From Neospora caninum Liverpool (Eukaryota > Apicomplexa > Conoidasida > Eucoccidiorida > Sarcocystidae): 64,000 bases of DNA. The position numbers and the translations under genes were made by a program. Of this stretch, positions 38,316 to 49,002 are shown piece by piece; the stretch's first letter is position 1, and each line of letters begins with the position of its first letter. The notes beneath the pieces were generated by a model. That model did no database searches. It had not been told where the DNA came from and saw only the letters and a program-made list of their open reading frames with translations. The stretch spans positions 3,103,797 through 3,167,796 of the forward strand of contig NC_018394.1 in NCBI RefSeq assembly GCF_000208865.1. The letters are read 5' to 3'.

Positions 38316-41126
38316 TCACGACTGGAGGTGCACGGTACCCTGTCGATAGTTTCCCTTGCACGTTCGCACCTGGAAAGCCGAGGCCTGCTCCTTTGAACAA
38401 GGCCAGATTTGGACCTTGATGACCGGGAGCGTGGCCAGCAGAGACGCATTCAGCGGGAGGTGTAGTGGACGCCCGACGTCTCGACATTCGCGAACAAATC
38501 CGCCAATGAGGAGAACAAGGTGACTCACGCGCGCCCGCGTCTTCTGCTGGTGCCTCTGCGCGACGACCTGAAGCTCCACGCGGTGACCTGCAGAGACACA
38601 GAAGCGGGGCGGAATGCAAGCAACGTCAAGCCACCAGATACGCACATTGGAGCTATGCTCACAGAAGGGACCTGGAGAGAACAACGCGGTGTCGAGAAAA
38701 AGAACGGCGCGACAAATGAGGAGGAAAGCAGGAAGTACGACGCACTCGAGAAGACGGAAAGGGGTAACTTTTGAAGAGACACACAAGACGTCATCTGGCT
38801 TTGTGCGGACGTTTCGTCGCCCCCACTCGGGCGGAAGCGAACCAGGAACCCCGCGGGAGAGGAGACATGTCAAAACCGGAAAGAGGCGGCGGAAGGGAAA
38901 AGAACAACGAGATACATCTGCTCGCCACTCCGGTGGGAATAACGCAGAAACGGACCTTGAGACAGAAACTTCCTGGCTGTTTGGGCACTCCTGAGCATGT
39001 CTCGCTCATCCGCGACGCCGTTGATCCTCACAGCTGCACAGCGGAAACAAAGCACACTCGAGATAACCGAATGCGTGTTCCGTCTCAAGTCTAGAACATA
39101 CCCGATGTGAAGCAACCTTAACGTAATCGGATATTGAAATCTAACACTCTTAGCTGTCTTCAGCAGTCCAGTGGGGTGGTGGTGTAAAATGTACAGCAGT
39201 CATAAAGGACTTGGTTGTATCTATCTCATTAAACGGGAGTCATATTCAGCATCCTAGGTGTCCTATAATGTCTCTCGCTCGTTGACCCTTCAACGAACAC
39301 GGGGAGGCAACCCTGTGTGAGGCGCCTAAAACACTGTCAAAAACGGGCGTTCACTTGAGGACCTCAAAGCGCCGGGCCGTTTTCATAGGCGAGATGTTCC
39401 ATTCGTGGGTCGGCCTTCAGTTGATACGCGTTCTCTTCGGCCTCCTTTTTGGGTGCGTCTCTTCGGATCGCCGTGTCGACGCCGCACAGCCTTTTCCCCC
39501 TTTTCTTCCCGCGATTCGTGTGCCTTCGCACCCACACAAAGACACGCCCGTGGACACGGTTCCTCCGTCGGGGAACGGAGAACAGGAGCGCTGCTGCGTT
39601 GCGGGTGCGTTGCCTCACTTTTGATCTTAAGCGACGGGTCAAACGCAAAGGTTCCCACATCCGCCTCGCGCGCTCGCCCCGCCTCACGGGCGTGCTCGTG
39701 TCCATCGAGCAGCGTCCGGCCGACCTCGCCGGGCGTCTCCGTTGCTGACGGCGCCTCGCCAGCGGCGCCGCCCGTCCCGATCTCTTCCTTCTCTCCGAGG
39801 CCTGGGTGGGCTCGGCCGCGCGATCCCGCCTCCCCAGGAAGACTTCTCCCCACGCGGAAAGCGGCGGGGACCTGAAGCGCCTTCGCCCTGGCCTGGCGCG
39901 TCTGTTGTTGCTCCAGGAAGTCCGCCACGCTCCGCGTCAACAGACAGACTGGGAGTCTCGCGCTGCTGCCTGCGAGGACCACGGCCTCCAAGCCCCGTCT
40001 CTCTGCTTCTTCGAGCGCCGCCGCCCCCGACATATCGCCCAGCAACTGGCGGCGACTTCGCTTCTTGGCCGTACTCTCAGCAGCCTCGGGATCCTCGGAG
40101 GCGGCCTCCACGAGAACTCGCACGATGGGCAGAGATCCGATGTCCGACGCAAAGAGGTTGCCATGGACGCGCGAGTCGCTGTCGGCCTGGCAACGCGCAC
40201 CACGGAGATGCACAGGCAGCAGGAGACAGGGGCACATGCACATCGACGGGAGAGGTATCAGCTCTCGGGCGAAAGTGCAGTCTGAACGGGAGGAGCGAAA
40301 TACCACGCAGGCGAGCTCGCATCCACATTTGGGACAGCCGTAAAGAACACATGCACCCAAAAAATGTGTAGATTTGTGGTGTCGCGACAGACGAATGGGT
40401 ACACAATCAGCGAAATGGATCTGCCTGTCGGCACCGCAAAATCGGAAAACAGATCTACACATATGTGTAGAGAACCATGTGCATATAGGTCTGTAGAACG
40501 ATGCAGCTCAAAGGGGTGAGTGGTTTTCGGAGAGGAAAATTCGGGTTGCCGGCCCTGCTTACAGCTGACGAGAAAGACCTCGTAGCCTGCGCGCGTCGAC
40601 GAGCAGTCCCCTTTTCGTCCCTGACTCTCCAGATCCCAGTCCGCTGCTGTCCAGGGAAACCTTGAGAAGAAGTGTCAGTCGAGTAACCCCTCGACAGAAG
40701 AGGCGTCTGTGTGCGCCACGCGTTCAGAGCGCTGAGCCGGGCGGCGAAAGAGCTGGCCCGCCAAAAGGCGGAGAGCGCGGCGAGAGGACAAGCAAGCAAG
40801 CAGGGAGAAAACCGCGCAGTCGCGGGTTCTGCGTCGCGACGCAAGGTGCCTCGGCGACAGCGAGGCCGCGGAGCGAAGAGACCGCACTTTAAAGAACAGG
40901 TGAACAGACGGGCGGAACGGGGGCACGAATCCGCAGGCGAGTTGGAAGACTGCGAGGGAGGCGCGCCCTCACGACAAGCTGGTGCGTCACGATCAGTTAC
41001 ACACGGCGACTCGGAACGTCCCTCACCGCGAATCCCCAAAGGCCTAGCGTGATGAGGGCGCGGCGCAAGGCAAGCGCGAGGAGGCCGAACGGGAAGGCGC
41101 CGCGCAAGCTGCCGACCGCGGCTCAT
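38316..41126 (-). CDS. Organellar translation initiation factor IF-3-like protein
   Basis: Bacterial-type IF-3 keeps small and large ribosomal subunits apart and checks the initiator tRNA; a nuclear copy would serve mitochondrion or apicoplast. Best model: exons 41126-40563, 40186-39619, 38587-38529, 38369-38316, giving 414 residues with agreeing phases. Exon 1 is Arg/Ala/Ser-rich, like a transit peptide (start MSRGRQLARRLPVRP; another ATG in frame at 41174). Exon 2 shows the IF-3 N-domain: LPIVRVLVEA, ALEEAERRGLEAVVL, ARLPVCLLTRSVADFLEQQQ. After about 110 inserted low-complexity residues comes FDPSLKIKSHRVELQ, matching the linker between the two IF-3 domains. The C-domain beyond VELQVVAQRHQQKTRAR is hardly recognisable; the last exon (VRTCKGNYRQGTV then stop) is the weakest part, and true C-terminal exons may lie further left. 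The family call is moderate. Confidence 0.55.
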
Positions 41127-42612
41127 CACTTGCCAAGGAAAACGTTGAAAGCTCTGTGGATCCGCTACTCCCATCTTTGCACACGCCTTCGCCGTCGTCT
41201 CGATCGTCCAGCAGGAAGACACATCTGACCGCGCGCTTCCCGCAGCTCGCCAACTTTTTTCGGGGTCCGTGGAGCGCCAAGAGGCGCGAATCACGACACA
41301 CAGTGGAGAGATGCAAAAGGGAGACTCGCCGGAGAAGAAGGGAGATTGCGAAGACGTCTTGTGCCTGAAAAAAAACATTCAGAGAAGTTTTTCGCGCGGA
41401 GCAGTATCGCAGGCCGCTGACGTGGAAGGCCAGCAACGAGTTAGCCGAGAAGCGGGGCCGTCGAAGGCCAGCGAGGAGTACCTCTCGAGGCGCAGCGCGA
41501 TCGGCTTCTCGGAATTTGTAAGAAACCCCCCTTTCTTCAAAGCGAAGCGTCTCTGGGAAACTGGACTGCCCGGCTCGGCATAGTGTGTCAGACGACGGAC
41601 GCTGAGGCAGCGATGAATCCTCCGTTTTGGGCGGGCCTCAGATAACCTGGATCGATGGAAGAAGTAGCTTACCGTTTTCCCACGAGAAAAGGGATCCGTT
41701 TCTTCAAACAGCTGCACAGAAAGACTTTCTAAATCTCCTCCTATCTCTCCTCTGGCCACGAAGCGCTCGTTATCCCGCCGCTTTCCTGACGCGGCATGCC
41801 CAGGCACCGGCAAGCAATTCTCCGCAACAAGTCTTCCGGGATCGCGCAGTCCCGCGTCGAAATTTTATCACCAGAAAAGGCAGCAAGTGAGGGAGAGGGG
41901 AACCAACTCAGAAGAAAGCGGGCCTGAAAACACGCGGACGGGACGGCCGTTTTCTCGATTTGCTCCGCTGCATGCACATGCTCGGCAGCTTGCAACCTGC
42001 ATGCGACGACGGTATAAGTTATCGCGACGAAAGACGGATACCGCTCGACGACGCGTTTCGTTCGTTAGCGTGGAAAGGCTTTGTTCTGGCTGAGATTGCT
42101 GCTCCATTTTTCAGAGAAGGACGCCGACACATTTCTCGGCAAAAGCGCTTGCTTGGTTGCTCGGAGGAAGCCCGGGCGAGCCTGCATGCACAATCAACCG
42201 CAGTGTGAGACGAGGAGAGCGACCGTTTTTTCCGCTCCGTCGTCTGAAAACAGTAACGACCCAGTAGCGACGAAGAAATGCCACACTCACACTCGGGATC
42301 GCGTCCGACACGACGACTTCCTGCGGTGTATGTACAGACTACGGCAAGACGCGAGGGCGGCAAGGGCACGTCAGCCGGCAGTGGATCCAACCTCGACAGA
42401 CTTCCCGGCACATCCAGGGTTTCTTCCACAGCCGAATAGCTTGCTCCGCGTTTCAGAGAAGAGAAGCTGACCCGAATAAAGGCCGGAATCTTCGATCGAA
42501 CGCTCAAGGCTTCGAAGCTGCACCGTAAGAGTGCTGTCGTCGTGACAACTCGCCCATCGCCTGTCGGCGAGTCCCTGTTTCTTCTCCGACTTCACTTTGC
42601 TTTCCGTCGACT
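41127..42612. other. Divergent IF-3-like/FKBP intergenic region
   Basis: Shared promoter region of two divergent genes. No exon supported apart from a possible short 5' extension of the IF-3-like reading frame to an ATG at 41174. Confidence 0.45.
42206..42212 (+). promoter_or_regulatory. TGAGACG heptamer upstream of the FKBP gene
   Basis: Single match to the WGAGACG element of T. gondii promoters, 401 bp upstream of the FKBP start codon in the region shared with the IF-3-like gene. Motif match only. Confidence 0.3.
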
Positions 42613-45600
42613 ATGAACATGCCGGGCTCCGCACTTCTTCTCTCCCCCGTCTCTTTCTGTCTGTCCCCGCGAGGGCGGTCCGCATGCCGTCATTTCCGGA
42701 CTGCAAACGCTGCGTCTTGCCCGGCTCCTCGCCTAGACCTAACTAGCGACGGCCCGAGGCACCTAAGCGCGGTAAGCGCGGCTTCTCCTGCGGGAGCCTC
42801 GCACGACCTTTTCACCGTGCCACGCGTGCAAGAGGCAAGGATAGAACCGCGTTTTTGGGGCCGAGGTCTGCCTCGTCCCGCCCCTTGTTACTTGGCGCTC
42901 CCGTCACTCTCGTCGACTGCGACGGCACCCTCGTTCCGTGCAATCCGGGGAAACGCGTCTTACTTCGCTTGCCAACACACTGTTTCAAAACAATCGGCTC
43001 GGAGCGGCGAAGGTCCTACGCGCAGAAGTTTGCGCGAGAAGATATCTACCCCTCCCTTCTCGTCGCTTGCCTTTCGAGGCGGCCTCGCGCACGCACTCGC
43101 CGCTGTACCGTCCCGAAGATGGGTACCTCTCGTTGTCTCTTCGAGGGGGTTTTCGACAGGCTTGTCGCCGCTGCATGCCGGTCCCGCCGGAGAGAGCAGA
43201 GGCCGCAACTCCTTGCATGAACCGTCTCGAAAACTTCGAGGAACCTCCAGACTCGCCGCCCTCCTGGTCCTGGGCGTCAGCGCGTGGTGGGTGGCTCTGC
43301 GTGTGGGCGGCGAGAAGACAACTGGCCACTATGAAGAAAGCTCGGGAAGCGAAAGAGGAAAACAAGGAGAGCGTGGGTTCACCGAGAGACGTGAAGAGAG
43401 GACAAGGGGAGAGAGCGAAATGGGCCAGCAGCCAGTGTCGTCGTCCTCCCGACGTTCGCCGCAAGGCTCGGAAACAGTCGCTCTCTGCCAAGAGAGGCGA
43501 CTCGGTGGAGAAGGAACACATAATGAGGAAAAAAAGGGCGAGGCGGAGCAGAAATCCACCGACGAGTCTCCACAGGAAGCTCAGCCGCCAAAGCGCAGAA
43601 CTCGGCCACTTGTGATTACAAAGGAGAGATACATGGAGAAAAAATTTTCAAGGGCCTCGGAATATCGCCGCACGGAATCAGGTGAGAGAAAACGCGGAAC
43701 ACGGACTGTGATTTGTTCGGGTCTTCTTCCTTGCCCCTCTTTGTGTAGGTCTCTCCACTTCGCAGTGTAGAGACGCTTCTGCCCGTTGGTTTCTCTCCTC
43801 TCTGCCTTCTGTCTCTCGCTTTTCGTGGCAGCTGGCGATTTCGTGGTGGTGCGCAGCGTCCGTGAGTCCTCCGTTTTCCTCGGTCGCCCGCTCTCAACGT
43901 CGCGTGTTGGAGCGTGGCTCTGGTTTCTCACGTTTCTGTTATCCTCTTCTCACGACTTGCTCTATGCGTCATTACGTAAACTCGCGTGTCCGCGCACTAT
44001 TGTTTTCTCGAGTTCTGCCAGTCTCTCCTGTCCGCTCGCTTCCTTTTGCCACGGACGAGAGCCTCGTTTTTCTTCCCCCTGTGGACAGAGACTTTGCTTT
44101 GTGCCCTTCTCGCCCGCGTTTTCCCGGAGTGCGCACGTTCACGCCTTCCTTTCCTCGCTGTCAATCTAAAAAGGGTGGTCTTGTGTTCCTGTTTCTCGGA
44201 ACCACCCCTAGTACGGCCCCCTCCGCCTTCTGTTTCCCCTGAATGGCCTTTTTCGGCGATCCCAACAGGAATGCGCGTCTGCGACAAAGAAGAAGGTCGA
44301 GGCGACCGAGTTGTTGGACCAGGCGATGTTGTCTGGTTGCAGTACGAGGCTCGCCGTGCAAGCGATGACCATATTTTCGAGAGCACCTATGCTGCACGCC
44401 TCCCCACCTTCCTTCTCAAATTGTTTTATCTGTGAGAGAGACACGTATCAAGCGAAGATTTCTCGCGCCTTCCTCGAACTGGGGATGCACACAAATGCAC
44501 GGGCTAAAGCCTGTTCTCGTGTCGTCTCGCCCTCCTCGTTATGACGAGCGTTCCGTTCTCCACACAGTGAAGTGCCGCACGGCTTACACACATGCTCCTT
44601 AGCCGTTCCCCAAATTCCCCGGGTTCTCCCGCGCCGGATTCGGCTTTTCGTGAGACTGAAAGCGCATTTGCCTCCTGACGATCATCGATGGGCGCGTCCC
44701 AGACCCAAACCCGCCAACGCGTCTGCGACGCTAGAACTGCACCACGTGCAGGTTCATGATGAGATTGAGCGCAGCTGCGTCGAGGATCTGTGGACATGTG
44801 TCGGTATGTGCATTCGGTCTGATGTTCCCCCGTGTCTGCGCGGAGGTGCGTGGCGGGAGGGGTTCTACATCTCAGAGGAAACGTGAGAGATTCTTCGAAT
44901 GGGTGGAGATGGCAGCACCGGCTTTCTGGACACGCGAGTGATGGTCCTGGCCCTTGTCAGTTGCGGATAGGCGAGGCTTCTCCTTATTGGCCGCAGGCAC
45001 CGCCTTCGTACATGCGACCGGGATGCTGGACAGGTGGTTCCTATAAAACTTGAACTGTGCCTTTATTAAGAGTGTGTGTCTGTGGAACACCGCACGAGCG
45101 CCCCACAGTCACGTTAGCTTATTCGTCGTTCCTTTGAGTTGCGGAACGTGTCATGGACCTCTTCAAACACCGCTGTCTCCACACCATCCGGCCACTAGGA
45201 AGCTCAAGCCATGTTTCTCACGCTTTTGTTTATTTTCTTTTGCAGATTGGGAAAGCGAGACAGCAGCTGCGACGTTATGCCTGATGGACCATACGTCCGC
45301 GCTCGTGTCAGCTGTGGCGGTGTCTACAGTTCTTCGCCTTCCTCTTCCTCTGTTCTTTGTGGTGGAAGCTGTGCTGTCGAACAGGCGTCGCCCGTGCAGA
45401 AGCCAGATGAGGGATGCGCCTCCGACCATCAGAATTTCCACCAAGACCGGATGAACCGCAGACGGAACGAGGCCGACACGCCCGCAGCTGGGGGCGCAAG
45501 AGCGGCCGCTGATCGGGCGTCGCACAAGAACGACGTGGAGAAAGCTGGCTGTGGCGTCCAGGGGTGTTCTCAAGCTGCTCACGCGAATGCAGAAGGGAGT

Positions 45601-47017
45601 TCGACGGAGCAGGGTAGACAGGGAAGGGAAGAGTCCCAGAACCTTTCACCGGAGAAAGGATTCCACCCACTTATCCCTGCACTCGATGAGGGTATTCGAG
45701 GCATGCGCGTGGGAGGTGAGGCATGGGAAGGAGAAGGAGAGGTTTGGCGGGAAAGATACAGCAAAACGAAGGGAAAACAGACGACCCGAGCAGTTCAGCG
45801 CGAGCGAGCGGGGTTGTCCTGTATCGAAAAGGGAACACGCAGGAAATATGCTCTGTTAGCTTCTTTCGTATGCAAAGCAAACCTCTTGACCAGATCCAGG
45901 AAGAAGATCCGTGCTACATATTCGGATTACCCCACTATGGATGCCAATCTACGGGAAAGCTGCCGCAAAGCTGTCGTATACGGTAGATACTGCTGCAGAA
46001 CATTGTTCCACATTTCGATGTCGGACACCCTAGTCATTGAAATCTGAGTATATGTGCGCATGTATATATATATATATATATATACTTACTCGACGAACCC
46101 TCCCATGCGTTCCAGATAATATGATGTTTTCAATGTTCGCAAGCATCTTGTATTTAGGTTATCTTTTTCAAGGTTCGGCTTCGTGCCAGCAGTGGAGCGA
46201 TAAGTTGCTGCCCGACGTAAGTGATTGCCACGTGACTCTGGGTTAGGAGGCATTGTGTCGATGTTTCGACGGTTAAATGTGACCCATTGCGAACTCTGGA
46301 GGGGAGCGCTACTACGGCTGCACTTGTGGATGTGGAATCTGTGCGCTCTCCTCAGGTATCCGGGAGCTCATTGTCCCTCCCCATCTCGCATACCCTTTTA
46401 TGTGCCAAGAGGTAAGTTACTGCTGTTTTCGCTGCGTAACAACTCGTCGAGAAGGGATGGTCCCACAGTTGCAAAAAGCCGTGCTTCCTCCTTCCACGGC
46501 AGTGCCCAGCGACACACGTTCAGAACCTTAGTCGGGACGAAAGTCAACTGCAGTGTGACTGTTTTCTCACTTGTACCTGCACTGTTCCACCGTAGCCTCT
46601 GAGGTTGTTTTCAGATACGTCAGGCCGAAAAGACCTTCGCTCGTTGCTCTGAAAAACCGTTCGTCGAACTCACACCAATAGACGGTCTCTGTGCCCAGGG
46701 TTGAACAGTTTTGCTGCACACAGGGGAGGAGATGTGTCCATGTGTTTCGCGCGTAGTGACGTTTGCTTCTTTTTACGTGCCTTATCCTAGTATTTCAGAG
46801 CAGGAACGGTGCTGCCTGATGCTGGCAGGACTTCCTCTTATACTTTGTTCTCCCGTTGTCGCTCCCTATGTTGCCTTAGGTTCTCATCTATGAGGTTCAC
46901 GTGCTGTGGATCGGAGACACGTTGCCCAAGTCTGATTCACTTTTGGCCCGCCTCAAGCGGGTGCGTGACGTTTTTTGGCAATCCACAGGGAGCGGGGAGG
47001 CACCGAAGACTCAATGA
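42613..47017 (+). CDS. FKBP-type peptidyl-prolyl isomerase with long insertion (5 or 6 exons)
   Basis: Cis-trans prolyl isomerase of the FKBP fold. Exons: 42613-43681, (43832-43861, 30-bp microexon, optional), 44269-44431, 45246-45715, 46356-46411, 46880-47017; phases agree with or without the microexon, giving 641 or 631 residues. FKBP signatures are spread over them: GDRVVGPGDVVWLQYEAR, DDHIFEST, FYLLGK, LIPALDEGIRGMRVGG, IRELIVPPHLAYP and VLIYEVHVLWIGD. About 140 Ser/Gly/Glu-rich residues interrupt the domain between LGK and LIPALDEG, where the family normally has a few residues. The segment between the AYP loop and the last strand is also short. The 350-residue N-terminus is Arg/Ser-rich with a hydrophobic stretch at about 213-229 (RLAALLVLGVSAWWVAL), so a membrane anchor or organelle leader is possible. 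The tryptophan at the base of the classic drug pocket is replaced by Leu, as in many plastid FKBPs. Confidence 0.8.
46061..46084. repeat. (TA)n microsatellite in FKBP intron
   Basis: Pure TA run inside the FKBP intron 45716-46355. Confidence 0.95.
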
Positions 47018-47986
47018 AGGTACCCTTACCGTGTCAGCTACGCGGAAAGATATTCGGGGATACTTCCGGCTCGACTGGGTTTTTCTTTCCTTTATAATAT
47101 CCCCACCAAGTGCGTATTCGCGGTGGATCGTGCCTTGATCCCTGTCATTCCCTTGGGCTTACTTCTTCTGTCATACCCACTACACTGTCCTCTGCATCTT
47201 CATCTCCTTTTATGATAAGTTTAATCGAATGCTGGTTGTATCCGGGTAGGATTGGATTGCCTCTTGAAGTGACAAGTGATCTAATATAGGCTGTCTCCAC
47301 ACGCAGTCACCTTCGTTCCCCATTTCTTGACTACCAGACACGTTGTCCAGGCTGTAATGGATATTTTCAAGATGAATCAAAACCTGCTACCATTTGCACC
47401 TCAGACGATACGAATTTTGTGTTTGTGGGCCTGCGGCGGAGCAGCGTGAACCGCGAATGCAAACACCACAGCTGAAAATATCGAACTTGCAACGCAAAGC
47501 TCAGATGCTCGGCTGCAATTCGTGGCGTGAAGCTGCGACAACAATCGAGGGGTTAGCTTCAAAAGTTTGGAAGTTCCACAGAGTTTGTGGTTGAGAGACC
47601 ACGCTTTAGCAAAAATAATCACTAGAATTTTTAGTAGCAAATTCAGGCATGCAACAGAAGCCAACCAGCAGACAGCCATACTGCCAGGATTGGTACAAAG
47701 GGGACTGATCAAAGGCCTCATGAAGCGCTGCCTTTCATGGCCACATAGCCAGGTGTTTCTACAACAAAATGACGACAGTCTCAAGACTTCGCTCTCTGTT
47801 TCGTCAGTGAAACTCAATAATTCTTACAAAAAAGCCAGGGCTGCCGCCGCTTTGGGCGACGCCCTCCTGTCTTCGACCGTAGAGACGACTGAGCGGCACA
47901 TCGATGCTCGCCTCTTCTCTCAATTATGTTATAAAGTCAAAAAACTATGCTCCTCACGTGCACCACTCGATAGGCCCTGACGTTCC
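47018..47986. other. Convergent intergenic region
   Basis: Holds the 3' flanks of the FKBP gene and the knottin-like gene. Overlapping frames at 47401-47817 (-) and 47567-47980 (+) lack domains and splice support; I do not call either. Confidence 0.45.
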
Positions 47987-48441
47987 TCATCTCTTCGCTT
48001 TGACCACGAGCGACTCGGTCTCGTTTTCCAACATGCGCGAGTTCGGAGGCACCCTGAATCGGTTCATGAATCCCCTCGACAGGTTGCTGTTTCGATGTGG
48101 ACTGTTTTCACCACCCGCTGCTCTGATGTGGTTTCCAAAAAACCTCGAACTGCTGGAAGTTCCGTCGTGGTCTACCATCCACGCTGGCGTAGAAGGAAAA
48201 CCCGCGACGTTCGCCGGTTGTTGGCACGTGCCACGGCTGTCTGGTCGTTGCGGCTCAGTGGGAATGAATGAGGGGTGTGTACACATCAGGTCTTCACAAC
48301 ACTCTTCATCGTGGGAACAAGGGTGTCCAATGATCTTGCAGATGTAGCCTTGGATTGGAATATTGTTCATCTGCACTAGTGACTGAAGCTGCCGTCGACC
48401 ATCAGATTCCAGAACCCGCGTCACGCCAATCGAATTCGTTC
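47987..48441 (-). CDS. Exon encoding a knottin-like six-cysteine module (5' end unresolved)
   Basis: Terminal exon of 455 bp after a TGTGGTTTCTACAG acceptor, entered in phase 1, ending at a stop at 47987. It has no ATG at its own start; the reading frame opens at the splice site, so an upstream exon is missing from my model. Residues coded at 48340-48224 contain six cysteines spaced C-x6-C-x5-CC-x4-C-x18-C (CKIIGHPCSHDEECCEDLMC then a Pro-rich loop and GTC). The CC pair and spacing match inhibitor cystine knot folds, though the last loop is long. The remaining 80 residues are Asn/Ser/Arg-rich. A secreted small protein would be expected, but I could not find a convincing signal-peptide exon before the next gene. 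A frame at 48933-48689 with a phase-1 GTAAAC donor could be exon 1 but lacks a signal peptide. Confidence 0.55.
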
Positions 48442-49002
48442 CTGTAGAAACCACACGATGCTTACGGGACAGAGTTTAACTTGCCCTGGAGTGTAGCGAG
48501 ACTGACCAACGGTTCAGGGAGGTAAAAGGCATCGCGGAGCTCATTTCACCACAAAAATGGAACCAGGACACAGCCCTTCCAGCTAACGATGTCGAAGCTT
48601 CTTTCCCTCAACAGTGGGGACCCTTTAGACACGTGCCAGCGGTAGGTGGCTGGGAGTACTGTTTTTCGTGCTTCAGTGTTTACTTGGGAGGCACGATTCT
48701 ACATCGTTAATCGTCTGCAACTGCAAAACTGATAAGCAACTGTGAAAAATGCGCTGTGGTTCCAAGGAGAGGAGCGTCTGACGACAGAGCTGGCATGTTC
48801 CCGGCGGGCAGCACACATCTTTTGTGGGTTTCGGAAGACCAAACAAAAGACTCAAACCCTCGCTTTCTTCCAGTGCAAGCTTCACAAAAGTTCGCAAAGT
48901 ATATCTCCCATCTATGGCAACGAACCATGCCACTAGAGGAAACTTTGCAATTCACAGGTCCCTAGCTGGCAATACGCGCGTGCCGGGTTGTCGGCACCAA
49001 CT
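48442..49002. other. Short region upstream of the knottin-like exon
   Basis: Should contain the missing 5' exon and promoter of the knottin-like gene, and the 3' flank of the coiled-coil gene. The only candidate exon is the frame starting at 48933, described under the knottin-like gene. Confidence 0.35.

Noticed and set aside
47401..47980. Overlapping frames on both strands after the FKBP gene
   Set aside because: Neither has a domain or splice support; both contain frequent stops around them and lie in convergent 3' flanks.
48673..48933. Frame with CCPPGTCQLC as exon 1 of the knottin-like gene
   Set aside because: A phase-1 GTAAAC donor would fit, but there is no signal peptide and no conserved motif, so the join is not asserted.
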